Shown: piece after piece, positions 27,157 to 35,630 of the stretch
Layout of the letters: each line of letters opens with the position of its first letter
Position numbering within the stretch: the first letter of the stretch is position 1
Origin: J029 sp964482495
GTDB taxonomy: Bacteria; Planctomycetota; UBA1135
DNA length: 64,000 nt
Direction of reading: 5' to 3'
Assembly (NCBI GenBank): GCA_964482495.1
Contig: CAYZXS010000003.1
Coordinates: 73,540-137,539 of the forward strand
Position numbers and translations under genes: made by a program
Notes under the pieces: model-generated
The model's database searches: none
Seen by the model: only the letters and a program-made list of their open reading frames with translations
What the model was told of the DNA's origin: nothing

Positions 27157-29421
27157 TCAGAAGCGCGGGGCGGGGTAGACCGGCAGGCTGCGGTGGCCGT
27201 TGGGGCCGAAAGCCTCGACGCCGAACAGCCAGTCGTCCTTGCTCTTGCCCTCGAGGGTGACCTGGGTCTCGTCGCCGACGACGCGGCGGTAGGTCCAGGT
27301 CGGCTCGTGGCTGCGGCGGTAGAGCACGGCGTAGCCGGCGGCGCCGGGGCTGGCCTCCCAGCGCAGGGTGGTGCTGGGGGTGAGGCCGCTGGTGTCCATG
27401 CTGACGGCGGTCGGCGCGGCGGGCGCCTGGGCCAGCTCGTGCAGGGTGGCGGCCACGACCGCGGTCACCCGGCCGACGTAGCCGAAGTCGACGAACTCCG
27501 GCAGGTCGCCGTAGGCCAGGCCCTCCTCGATGCGCACGTCCTGGTGCTGCTGCGAGTAGTTCTCGTGCGGCTCGGTCAGCCGGATCGCGGCCCAGCCGAG
27601 CTCGTTGAAGGCCTTGTGGTCGCCGCCGCGCAGGTAGCGGTCCTGACGGAAGATCATCGAGATGTCGAAGCCCGGCAGCGCCTCCTCGCCGACCCGGGTG
27701 AAGTAGCGGGCCAGCTGACGCGAGGGCGAGTCGGTGTCGCTGCCGACGACCTTCGGTCCGGCGCTCGGTACGCCTTCGCTGAAGGCGCGCAGCCGCCAGG
27801 GCTCGTGCTTGCCGGAGGACCCCTTGGCGCCGCCGACGATGTCCACGGTGATCATCCCCTCCACTCGCTTGCCCTCGGCCTGCCACTTCTCGGCCTGGGC
27901 GCGGGCGCCGAGCAGCCCCTGCTCCTCGCCGGCGACGGCCAGGAAGACCACGGTCGCCTGGGGCCGCATGCCGCCGAGCAGCCGCGCCGCCTCGAGCACC
28001 GCCGCCACGCCGCTGGCGTCGTCGTTGGCGCCGGGGGCGTCGGCTTCGGCGTCCATCGGGTTGCTGGCGCGCGAGTCGTAGTGGCCGGAGATCACCAGCA
28101 GCCGTTCGGGGTCGCGGCCGGGCAGGGTGGCGACGACGTTGGCGAGCTCGACGCCGTCGGGCACGCGGCGGCCGGCCGGGATGTCGAAGAACTCCAGCCC
28201 GACCTGGAGGTGGCCGCCGTGGTGCTCGTCCGAGATCCGGAGCAGCTCGTCGCGCAGCCAGCGCCGGGCGGCGCCGATGCCGCGCTCGGGGTCATCCGTC
28301 TCGCTCAGCGTGTGCCGCGTGCCGAAGGAGGCGAGCTTGCAGATGTCGCGCTCGATCCGGGTGAGGTTGGGCAGGGGCACCGGCGGCGTGTCGGCGCGCG
28401 GGGCGATGGCGGCGATCCGCGCCAGCAGCTCGTCGTCCTGCTCGAGGTGGCCGGAGGCCATCAGCCGCGGCGTCATCTCGACCCAGGCGGGCTCCTCAGC
28501 GAAGACGTGCTGGAAGATGCGCAGCGCCTCGTCGACGAAGCCGGCCTGGAGCAGCGCGTAGCCGCGCCAGTAGCTCAGCTCGACCTGCTCGGGGTAGAGC
28601 TCCTCCGCCTGCTGGTAGTGGCGGGTGGCGGTCTCGATGTCCTTCTGCGCTACCGCCTCGTCGCCGAGGTTGGCGAGCTGGTAGGCGCGGTGGATCCGCA
28701 GCAGCCGGTTCAGCTCGGCCATCGGCCGGTGGTGGTCGTCCACCCGCAGGTCGACGACGATGCCCTCGGAGGGCTGGTCCGTGACCTCGCCCGAGACCAC
28801 CTTGAGCGCCGCCGACTGGCGGCCGCGCAGGTCGCCGCCGGCGCTGTTGGCGGCGTCCATGGAGGCCACCAGCCGCTCGGCCAGGGATCCCTCGGAGTTC
28901 TCGAAGGCGTCGGCCATGGCCTCGGCGACCTCGGGGTTGGCGAGGATGTTGCCGATCACCAGGAAGCCGTCGCCCTCGAGCTCGGCGACCTCGGCGATGC
29001 AGCGCTCGCCGGTGAAGGCGCCGATGTTGCCCTGGAAGTCGATCACCCCGACCTGGCGCACGTCGGCGCCGGTGTCCAAGGCGATGCGCTCGGCCAGCGC
29101 CGCGGCCGGCGCCTTGCCCTCCTTGATGTCCGACAGCAGCTCCGGCCCATAGGCGGTGCGCGAGTAGGACTGGGTGACGACCGCGCCGACGCCGGCCTCG
29201 GCCCAGATCACCCGGCTGCCGACCGAGAACCAGTGCGACTGGGCGGCGACGCCGATCTCGCCGGTCTGTTTGTCGACCGCCAAGATCGAATAGGTGTGGA
29301 CCGGGCGGGTCGGGACCTTGTAGTCGTCTTCCGGGCTCAGGGCGCCGGCGGAGGGAGCTGGCTGCTGGCAGCCGGCGAGCAGGAGGGCGGGGAGGAGCCG
29401 GACATGGGGGGGGATCCTCAT
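27157..29421 (-). CDS. DUF1028-M28 peptidase fusion lipoprotein
   Basis: 754 residues. A lipobox LLAGC (Cys18) predicts a lipid-anchored protein. DUF1028 (about 40-235; TYSILAVDKQTGEIGVAAQS and GVGAVVTQSYS are its signatures) is followed by TPR-like helices (about 240-330), an M28 zinc aminopeptidase domain (about 345-660) and a fibronectin-III-like C-terminal domain (about 668-754). All five metal ligands are present: His447, Asp467, Glu499-Glu500 (catalytic and ligand), Asp527 and His602. DUF1028 has an Ntn-hydrolase-like fold and usually occurs alone; the fusion to an M28 enzyme suggests two-step degradation of peptides or amide-containing substrates outside the cytoplasm. The GC-rich neighbour upstream is divergent. 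Confidence 0.88.
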   Translation of the reverse strand: MRIPPHVRLLPALLLAGCQQPAPSAGALSPEDDYKVPTRPVHTYSILAVDKQTGEIGVAAQSHWFSVGSRVIWAEAGVGAVVTQSYSRTAYGPELLSDIKEGKAPAAALAERIALDTGADVRQVGVIDFQGNIGAFTGERCIAEVAELEGDGFLVIGNILANPEVAEAMADAFENSEGSLAERLVASMDAANSAGGDLRGRQSAALKVVSGEVTDQPSEGIVVDLRVDDHHRPMAELNRLLRIHRAYQLANLGDEAVAQKDIETATRHYQQAEELYPEQVELSYWRGYALLQAGFVDEALRIFQHVFAEEPAWVEMTPRLMASGHLEQDDELLARIAAIAPRADTPPVPLPNLTRIERDICKLASFGTRHTLSETDDPERGIGAARRWLRDELLRISDEHHGGHLQVGLEFFDIPAGRRVPDGVELANVVATLPGRDPERLLVISGHYDSRASNPMDAEADAPGANDDASGVAAVLEAARLLGGMRPQATVVFLAVAGEEQGLLGARAQAEKWQAEGKRVEGMITVDIVGGAKGSSGKHEPWRLRAFSEGVPSAGPKVVGSDTDSPSRQLARYFTRVGEEALPGFDISMIFRQDRYLRGGDHKAFNELGWAAIRLTEPHENYSQQHQDVRIEEGLAYGDLPEFVDFGYVGRVTAVVAATLHELAQAPAAPTAVSMDTSGLTPSTTLRWEASPGAAGYAVLYRRSHEPTWTYRRVVGDETQVTLEGKSKDDWLFGVEAFGPNGHRSLPVYPAPRF

Positions 29422-29472
29422 GGGATCATCCTAGCGCTCTGCGGAGGAGGGGGCCGAGCGGGATCGGCCGAG

Positions 29473-29505
29473 AAAACCACCGTCATTCGGCGGCCGGTGG
29501 TGTTT
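29473..29505. promoter_or_regulatory. Dyad-symmetric element between divergent genes
   Basis: ACCACCG at 29476-29482 is inverted as CGGTGGT at 29495-29501, flanked by AAA and TTT. It lies 30 nt before the FG-GAP gene start and about 50 nt before the divergent peptidase start. It could be an operator or a hairpin in the 5' leader; no regulator is adjacent. Confidence 0.3.
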
Positions 29506-29534
29506 CAAGGGAAGGCGAGAGCCACACGGATTCC

Positions 29535-31196
29535 ATGCACCAACTTCCCGCGATTTTTCTTTTTCTTTCCTTCTTCCCTGGTCTCGCGATTCCCGCTGCG
29601 GCCCAAGATCCGGTCGGAGGCGGCGTCCCGAGCCGTCTCCACCATTGGCAGAGTCCGGCCAAGGAAAACTTGGGCGACGCCGTCCTCGGGGGGGTCGACC
29701 TCGACGGCGACGGCGTCTCGGACCTCGCGATCGGGGCGCCCGGGGGTTCGATGTCAGGCGGCACGCTGGGCCGAGTGGAGTTCCGCTCCGGCATCAGCGG
29801 CCAACTCATCCGGAGCCTCGCGGGCGCACCCAGCTTCGGCGCGAGCCTTGCCGCGCTGCCAGACCTCGACGGCGACGGAATCCAGGAGGTCGCGGTCGGC
29901 GAGCCGTGGGCGTTTTCCTCAGACGGGGCGATCCACGTCTACGGAGGCGGCACCGGCCAGCTCCGCTACAGCCTAGCGACGACCTGGCCGGGTTACGCGG
30001 AGACCGGGGTGGCCCTGGCCTCGGCACCGGACCTCGATGGGGATGGCCTCGACGACTTCTACGGTACCTCGCCCGGAGCGCGGCTCCAGGTCGGGCCGAC
30101 CTTCCTCGGGCTAGGCCGGGTGGCCGCCTACTCTTCTGCCGACGGCCGGGTGATCTGGGAGGCCTGGGGGCCGACCGAGACCACCGGCTTCGGCGCCGCG
30201 GTCGCGCCCATCGGCGACTTCGACGGCGACGGCGTGCCCGACCTCGTGGTCGGCGCACCCGAGGCGGGCAACGGCAGCATCTCCCTCGCCGGGGCCCTCT
30301 TCTTCCTCTCCGGTGCCGACGGCGCGGAGCTGCTGGTGGTGCCCGGCGGGGCGTACGGGCAGCACTACGGGTCCTCCCTCGCCGGCGGCGGGGACTTCGA
30401 CGGCGACGGCGTCGACGACTTGTTGGTTGGCGGGGAGATCCTCTCCGGCGGGGACGCCGCCACGCTCTGGCAGCTCCCCGAGAAGGAGGTCGGGGTGCTC
30501 CGCGGCGGAGCCGGGACCTGGCTCGACGACTGGGACGGCGACGGCAAGCAAGAGTTCGTGGTCTCCGGTCCCGCCCACTGGTCCAACCCGGTCCAAGGGG
30601 AGAGCGTCGTCGTCTTCTCCGGCGCCACCCAGCGGCCGCTGCTGCGCTGGGACGGTTGGGCGGGCATCCCCTGGATCCATGCCCCCGTCCCGACCGCCGT
30701 GGGCGACCTCGACGACGACGGCCTCGACGAGCTCGCCATCGTCTCGTGGGAAGCCGTCAGCGGCTTCTTCGATCCCCAGCTGGAGGTGTTCCGGTTCCAA
30801 CCTTGCTTGCGGAGCAGCGGCGACCGGCTCTCCATCGCCACGGGTGGCGCGGTGGTCTTCCAGGCCGACTTCCCGGCCGACGCCGCCGGCGATCTCTACC
30901 AGCTCCTCTGCTCGGCATCGGGGACGGGACCCTCCTGGCTCAACGGGGTGCAGGTCCCGCTCTCGGTGGACGCCTTCCTGTTGCGCTGCGTGCTCGGGAT
31001 CTACCCTGCGGAGCTGCTGCGCCCGTCCGGCTTCCTCAACGCCGACGGCGACGCCCTCAGCTTCGTGGTCGCCGCTCCTTACCAGCTCCCGGCGAGTCTC
31101 GTCGGGGATCGCTTCGATTTCGCCTTCGTCTGCGGCCCGACGGGCGGCCCGTGGCGCTATTCCTCGGTCGCCGTCGCGCTGGAGATCCTGCCGTGA
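29535..31196 (+). CDS. Secreted FG-GAP repeat protein with shared C-terminal module
   Basis: 553 residues with a signal peptide (ending near AA|QDP). Blades carry DLDGDGVSDLAIG, DLDGDGIQEVAVG, DLDGDGLDDF, DFDGDGVPDLVVG, DFDGDGVDDLLVG, DWDGDGKQEF and DLDDDGLDELAI, i.e. seven calcium-loop repeats consistent with one complete beta-propeller. The C-terminal 115 residues are the same module as in the proteins at 1052, 14399 and 31193 (FPADAAGDLYQLL, GTGP, LNADGDAL, WRYSSVAV, EILP). Its stop overlaps the GTG start of the next FG-GAP gene (GTGA). Surface or matrix role inferred. Confidence 0.85.
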   Translation: MHQLPAIFLFLSFFPGLAIPAAAQDPVGGGVPSRLHHWQSPAKENLGDAVLGGVDLDGDGVSDLAIGAPGGSMSGGTLGRVEFRSGISGQLIRSLAGAPSFGASLAALPDLDGDGIQEVAVGEPWAFSSDGAIHVYGGGTGQLRYSLATTWPGYAETGVALASAPDLDGDGLDDFYGTSPGARLQVGPTFLGLGRVAAYSSADGRVIWEAWGPTETTGFGAAVAPIGDFDGDGVPDLVVGAPEAGNGSISLAGALFFLSGADGAELLVVPGGAYGQHYGSSLAGGGDFDGDGVDDLLVGGEILSGGDAATLWQLPEKEVGVLRGGAGTWLDDWDGDGKQEFVVSGPAHWSNPVQGESVVVFSGATQRPLLRWDGWAGIPWIHAPVPTAVGDLDDDGLDELAIVSWEAVSGFFDPQLEVFRFQPCLRSSGDRLSIATGGAVVFQADFPADAAGDLYQLLCSASGTGPSWLNGVQVPLSVDAFLLRCVLGIYPAELLRPSGFLNADGDALSFVVAAPYQLPASLVGDRFDFAFVCGPTGGPWRYSSVAVALEILP

Positions 31197-32791
31197 TTCG
31201 TCTCCTCCTTCCGCTCTCCATCCTCCTCGTCTCCGCCCCCCTCACCGCTCAAGGCGGTGTGAGGGAGGACTACTTCCGCTGGGAGGGCACGGCCCCCGGG
31301 GTCTGGCTCGGCAGCGAGGTGTGGGCGTTGCCGGACCTCGACGGCGACGGCGACCCGGAGAACGCCGTCTGGGGGGACTTCACCAGCACCGCGGGGTACT
31401 CCGGCATCCAGATCCGCTCGAGCTCTGGGTCGGCGCCTCGGTACGTGCTGCCGGCGACGCTCAACGCCGACCTCGCCGCGACCGACGACGTCGACGGCGA
31501 CGGAGTCCTGGACCTCTTCGTCAGCGAGGACTACGGCGGATGGAGCCACGGCACCTGCTCCCTCTATTCAGGCGCCACCGGCTCCCTCCTCTACACCATT
31601 ACCGCCAGCTCCGCCGCGGACCGCTTCGGAAGCGCCATCCTGGTCCTCCCGGACCGGGACGGCGACGGGGTCCGTGAGGTCGCGGTCGCCGCGCCGACCT
31701 CTGGCCTCCAAGGGGTCGTGCGGGTCTATTCGGGCGCCACCGGGACCCACCTCCAGGACGTCTCACCGGCGAGCGGAGACTCCTTCGGGTCCCGCTTGTT
31801 CACCACCGGCGACCTGGACGGCGACGGCCTGCTCGACTGGGCCGCGCGCCTGGAGGATGGCGCCGAACTCGTCAGGACCTTCTCGTCCGCGAGTTTGCAG
31901 CCCCTCTTCGACGTCCAACCGGCGGTCCCTGAGGGCTCCTTTGCGCATTCTGGAGGGCGGATCGGCGACCTCGACGGCGACGGCATCGACGACCTCGCCT
32001 TCGGGGTGGAGAACTGCCAGCACTGGGGCCACGCGATCGTCTTCTCCGGCGCCGACGGCTCCGAACTCAGGAACTGGGACGGGCTCAGCCTGCACGTCTG
32101 GGCAATCGGCCGCGAGCTCGCTGCCGCTGGTGATCTCGACCGGGACGGGTCGCCGGAACTGGCCCTCGTGAGCCAGAAGACCGGCTCCTCGAATCCGCCT
32201 CAGCTGGTCCTGCTGTCGCTCACCGACGGTAGGCTCATGCAGCGCTTCCTGCTGGACGCCATCCAGTCGTGGACGCCAATTGTCGTGATCGACTCCGTAG
32301 AGCGGGATGGGGAGCATGCCATCTTGCTGGGCTCGGGGTTGGTTTCGGTCAACGGCTTCGCTTCCGCCGGCGTGGTCGAATCCTGGACCTGGTACGAGGG
32401 ACTGCACGCTACCGGCACCGACCTCGCCTCCTCCTCCGGCGGCTTCCTCGGTTTCCGCGTCGACCTCCCGCCCAGCGCCGCAGGGGACGACTTCCAGCTG
32501 CTCTTCTCCGCCGCCGGCACCGGGCCGATTTTGCTCGGCGAGGTCGAGGTGCCGTTGACGGTCGATGCCCTGCTGGCCCAGTGCTCCTTCGGCCGCTACC
32601 CGGCGGTCGTCCGGAGCGCCACCGGCACCCTGGACGCCGACGGCGACGGCACCGCCTGGATCTTCGCCTACCCCAACCAGTTGGACCCGGCGCTGGTCGG
32701 CCGCACCATCCACGCCGCCGCGGTCTGCGCGCCTCCCGGGGGGACCTGGCGTTACAGCTCGGTTGCCTTGCCGATCGAGATCACCCCTTGA
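31193..32791 (+). CDS. Secreted FG-GAP repeat protein, coupled paralogue
   Basis: 532 residues starting with GTG at 31193, which overlaps the upstream stop (GTGA) and leads straight into a signal peptide ending near TA|QGG; the open frame extending back into the upstream gene is coincidental. Repeats include DLDGDGDPENAV, DVDGDGVLDLF, DRDGDGVREVAV, DLDGDGLLDWA, DLDGDGIDDLAFG and DLDRDGSPELAL. The C-terminal module is closest to that of its upstream neighbour (SAAGDDFQLLFSAAGTGP, LDADGDG, WRYSSVAL, EITP), so the pair is probably a tandem duplication. It ends 12 nt before the convergent glycosidase stop. Confidence 0.85.
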   Translation: MIRLLLPLSILLVSAPLTAQGGVREDYFRWEGTAPGVWLGSEVWALPDLDGDGDPENAVWGDFTSTAGYSGIQIRSSSGSAPRYVLPATLNADLAATDDVDGDGVLDLFVSEDYGGWSHGTCSLYSGATGSLLYTITASSAADRFGSAILVLPDRDGDGVREVAVAAPTSGLQGVVRVYSGATGTHLQDVSPASGDSFGSRLFTTGDLDGDGLLDWAARLEDGAELVRTFSSASLQPLFDVQPAVPEGSFAHSGGRIGDLDGDGIDDLAFGVENCQHWGHAIVFSGADGSELRNWDGLSLHVWAIGRELAAAGDLDRDGSPELALVSQKTGSSNPPQLVLLSLTDGRLMQRFLLDAIQSWTPIVVIDSVERDGEHAILLGSGLVSVNGFASAGVVESWTWYEGLHATGTDLASSSGGFLGFRVDLPPSAAGDDFQLLFSAAGTGPILLGEVEVPLTVDALLAQCSFGRYPAVVRSATGTLDADGDGTAWIFAYPNQLDPALVGRTIHAAAVCAPPGGTWRYSSVALPIEITP

Positions 32792-32803
32792 CGCAGCCGC
32801 TTC

Positions 32804-34465
32804 TCAGGAGCTGCTGACCGGCGCCGGCACCGGCCCGCCGGTCAGCAGCTCCAGCACCGCCGCGGCGCTCCAGCTGAACTGCGGCACCGCCGGGCGTTCG
32901 CCGTGGCAGGGGGCGCCGGTCAGCGGCGAGTAGCACTCGGCGAAGCCGGGGTAGGCGGCGACGGCGTCGAGCAGCCGCTCGCGGGCGCCGGCGCCGCGGT
33001 CGCCCTCGCCGCCGCGGTCGAGCACCACCAGCGCCATCGCGGCGTGGTCCAACCAGACGCCGCCGTTCCAGTAGCCGTCGGGGTCGAAGCCGGGCTCCGA
33101 GGCGGCCAGCGACGGGAAGGGCATCGGGGTGTCGAAGTGGGCGGGTTCGCGCAGCAAGCCCCGCACCGCCGCCGCCTGCTTGCTGCGCGCCGCGCCCGAC
33201 CAGACCGGCAGCCAGCAAGCGGCGGACAGCACCCCGGTGCTGCGCCCCTGCAGGTCGTGGTCGCAGAAGGCGCCGCGCTCGCGGTCCCAGAGCCGGTTCT
33301 GCATCAGCTTCGCCATCTGCCCCTCGCGTTCGAGCCAGGCTCCTTCGTCGAGGCCGGCCGCCTGATACAGCCGGGCCATGGCGCCGAAGTCCACCTGCAA
33401 GTAGGCGTGCAGGTCTGGCTGGTACAGGCCGATCAGCTGCCAGTCGCCGTGCGGGCGTAGCCGCGCCCCGGCGAAGCGCAGCGAGTCGTCCCAGCCGCTG
33501 TCCCACATCGCCGTGCAGCGGTCGACGCCGCCGTGGCGGTACATGGCCTCGCCGGTCGCGCGGCGGTTCCGGGCCCACCAGCGCAGCTGGCCGACGCAGC
33601 GCTCGCGCAGGGCGGCGAGCGGATCGGTCCCGTCCTCCAACCCCTCCGCTTCCGGCACGCCTGCCCGGCGCAGGGCGTCGAGGGCCCAGGCGGCCATCGG
33701 CGGCTTGGTGTTGAGGCGGTTGTTGGCCGAGGGCTCCGGCATCACGGTGTCGGGAACCATGGCGTCGGCGTCTTCGCCGAAGAACTGCGCCCGCAGCTGC
33801 GCCAGGCCGAGCGCCGGGTCGAAGCGCGCCAGAGCGTGGGCGTGCTTCCAGGAGTCCCAGCCCCAGAAGCCGCGGTAGGCGAAGGGGGAGGGGACGACGC
33901 CCTCGTCGGGCAGGCCGCGCACGGCGGCGCGCCGGTTCCACTGCAGGGTGGCGACGGCGCGGGCGAGCAGCAGCCGGTCGCGCTCGCCCTCGCCGCGGAA
34001 GCCGGCGAAGGCGGCGGCCAGCCGCTGGTCCCAGCGCCGGCGGTTGATGGCGAAGAAGTCGTCCCGCGGCGCGTCGGCCGCGTCGCCCAGCAGCACCCGC
34101 CAGCGGTCCTCGGCCAGCCGCTGCACCGTCCAGCGCAGCTCGCAGGCGACCTCCGGCGGCTCCTCGTGGTCGTAGTCGACGACCATCAGGCCGTCTCCGG
34201 CGAAGCCGATCCGCAGCTCGGCGCCGTTGGCGAGCGAGGCCTCCAGCCGGTCCATCCACACCGCCCGCAGCCGCGCCGGCGCGCCGAGGTCGAAGCCGTG
34301 GCGGCGCTCGTTGAGGGTGTCGTGCAGCTCGAGCAGGACTCCCTCGCCCCAGGTCGCCGCCAGCCACGAGCCGTGGTCGCTGAACAAGCCGGTGACGGCG
34401 CCGTCCTGGCGCAGCGCCAGCAGGTCGGGGAAGTCGCCGGCTTCGGGAGGGCGGGGGGCGGCCAC
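32804..34465 (-). CDS. (alpha/alpha)6-barrel glycosidase, GH63/MGH1-like
   Basis: 553 residues from a GTG at 34465. A beta-rich N-terminal part (about 1-150) is followed by an (alpha/alpha)6 toroid domain with RGFWGWDSWKHA near 225, SGWDDSLRF near 345 (the Asp pair resembles the catalytic acid region of GH63 and trehalase-like enzymes) and YWNGGVWLDHAAM near 475. This points to an exo-acting alpha-glucosidase-like enzyme; the substrate cannot be deduced. No signal peptide is evident, so it may be cytoplasmic. It follows the GH172 gene by 27 nt in the same direction, suggesting an operon for oligosaccharide breakdown. Its 3' end contains a 17-bp perfect hairpin. Confidence 0.78.
   Translation of the reverse strand: MAAPRPPEAGDFPDLLALRQDGAVTGLFSDHGSWLAATWGEGVLLELHDTLNERRHGFDLGAPARLRAVWMDRLEASLANGAELRIGFAGDGLMVVDYDHEEPPEVACELRWTVQRLAEDRWRVLLGDAADAPRDDFFAINRRRWDQRLAAAFAGFRGEGERDRLLLARAVATLQWNRRAAVRGLPDEGVVPSPFAYRGFWGWDSWKHAHALARFDPALGLAQLRAQFFGEDADAMVPDTVMPEPSANNRLNTKPPMAAWALDALRRAGVPEAEGLEDGTDPLAALRERCVGQLRWWARNRRATGEAMYRHGGVDRCTAMWDSGWDDSLRFAGARLRPHGDWQLIGLYQPDLHAYLQVDFGAMARLYQAAGLDEGAWLEREGQMAKLMQNRLWDRERGAFCDHDLQGRSTGVLSAACWLPVWSGAARSKQAAAVRGLLREPAHFDTPMPFPSLAASEPGFDPDGYWNGGVWLDHAAMALVVLDRGGEGDRGAGARERLLDAVAAYPGFAECYSPLTGAPCHGERPAVPQFSWSAAAVLELLTGGPVPAPVSSS
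32807..32852. other. 17-bp perfect hairpin inside the glycosidase 3' end
   Basis: 32807-32823 is exactly inverted at 32836-32852 (arms read GGAGCTGCTGACCGGCG on the plus strand), with a 12-base loop. It begins immediately after the glycosidase stop codon complement and 15 nt after the end of the convergent FG-GAP gene. It could terminate transcription from either side, although no T-run follows. Confidence 0.55.
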
Positions 34466-34492
34466 GGCCAGCCAGGATAGGGGTCGCCGGCG

Positions 34493-35557
34493 CTACTCCT
34501 CGACGCAGGGCAGGCCCGGCAGGTGATCGGCGGGGTGGGGGATGCGGTCGGCGACCTCGACCCGCGGCGTGTCGGGCGCGCCAGGCTGCTCGGCGTACCA
34601 ATAGGCCACCGAGGACCAGTCGTCGCTGCGGCGGTTGGCGTGCCCGTGCTCGATGGTCACCCGGATGCTGGAGTCGAACATCACCGGGTCCTCGACGTGG
34701 AAGCGGTACATCGAGATCCGGCCGCAGTAGTTCTCGCCGCCCGGCAGCGTCATGCCGGCGTACGGGCCGCAGAAGGCCTGCCGCGGCCCCCAGGCGGTGT
34801 TGTAGTAGTCCTCGGTGCCGGTGCCGTGCAGGGTCGGCCGCGGGTCGCCGTCGAGGTAGATCATGTCGTCGCCCTCGCCGTACCAGTTGTTCTGGTCGGT
34901 GACGCGCAGGTTGTGCACGCTGAGCACGCTGCCGACGTAGTGGCCGCGGCCCTGGAAGTCGAGCAACAGGTAGTTGCCCTCGCCGCCGGGGTTCTCGCCC
35001 GCCATCTGGAAGTCCCAGTTGCTCATGCCGGCGTCGGAGATGCCCTCGCAGGGGTCCTCGCGGTTGAAGCAGGCGTGGAAGTAGGCCTGGTCCGGCTCCA
35101 GCGCCGGCCGCTGCTCCCAGTCGACGTAGTAGAAGAGGTGCTTGAGCTCGTGCCCGCTCTCGTTCAGCACCTCGACCCGCGCGCCGCGGCGGAAGGGCAT
35201 CGGGAAGAAGCAGTTCATGCCCTTGCCGTCCTGCGGCATCATCGACAGCGGCAGCGCGGCGAAGTTGGCGGTGTCGCCGAAGCCGACGCCGAAGAAGTCC
35301 CCGAGCGGCGCGTCGACGCTGGGCTGGTCGTGGCCGTCCCACCAGATGCGCAGGCAGGCGGTGCGCAGCAGGTGCGGGTCGTCCCCGAGGGCCGTCACCC
35401 AGAGGTGGCGGATCACCCCGGGCCCCTCGAGCTCGGCGAGGACGTGGGACTCCCCCGGCGGCACGACCACGAAGTCGAAATTGCCGCCGGAGCGATCGTA
35501 GGAGGACTCGCGGCGGCGGCGGGCGTTGCGCAGGCGGGACAGCTCTTCGAGGGCCAT
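34493..35557 (-). CDS. GH172 (DUF2961) family glycoside hydrolase
   Basis: 354 residues from the ATG at 35557; the frame extends upstream but that part is low-complexity. The N terminus MALEELSRLRNARRRRESSYD and the motifs GPGVIRHLWVTA, DGKGMNCFFPMPF, GEGDDMIYLDGD and GTGTEDYYNTAWG are characteristic of DUF2961, now classed as GH172, whose studied members act on fructofuranosides and arabinofuranosides. The Glu of TEDYYN is a candidate catalytic residue. No signal peptide is seen. It is cotranscribed with the downstream (alpha/alpha)6 glycosidase and divergent from rbsK. Confidence 0.88.
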   Translation of the reverse strand: MALEELSRLRNARRRRESSYDRSGGNFDFVVVPPGESHVLAELEGPGVIRHLWVTALGDDPHLLRTACLRIWWDGHDQPSVDAPLGDFFGVGFGDTANFAALPLSMMPQDGKGMNCFFPMPFRRGARVEVLNESGHELKHLFYYVDWEQRPALEPDQAYFHACFNREDPCEGISDAGMSNWDFQMAGENPGGEGNYLLLDFQGRGHYVGSVLSVHNLRVTDQNNWYGEGDDMIYLDGDPRPTLHGTGTEDYYNTAWGPRQAFCGPYAGMTLPGGENYCGRISMYRFHVEDPVMFDSSIRVTIEHGHANRRSDDWSSVAYWYAEQPGAPDTPRVEVADRIPHPADHLPGLPCVEE

Positions 35558-35630
35558 GCCGGTCTTATACCCGGCGCGGCCGCCCGGATTGCCTGGAGAT
35601 GGAGGCTCCGAAACCCGAGGATGGGGCGGA

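Noticed and set aside
29645..32791. A 1048-codon frame joining both FG-GAP genes
   Set aside because: The first half is an out-of-frame reading of the first FG-GAP gene. The second gene starts at the GTG at 31193 with its own signal peptide.
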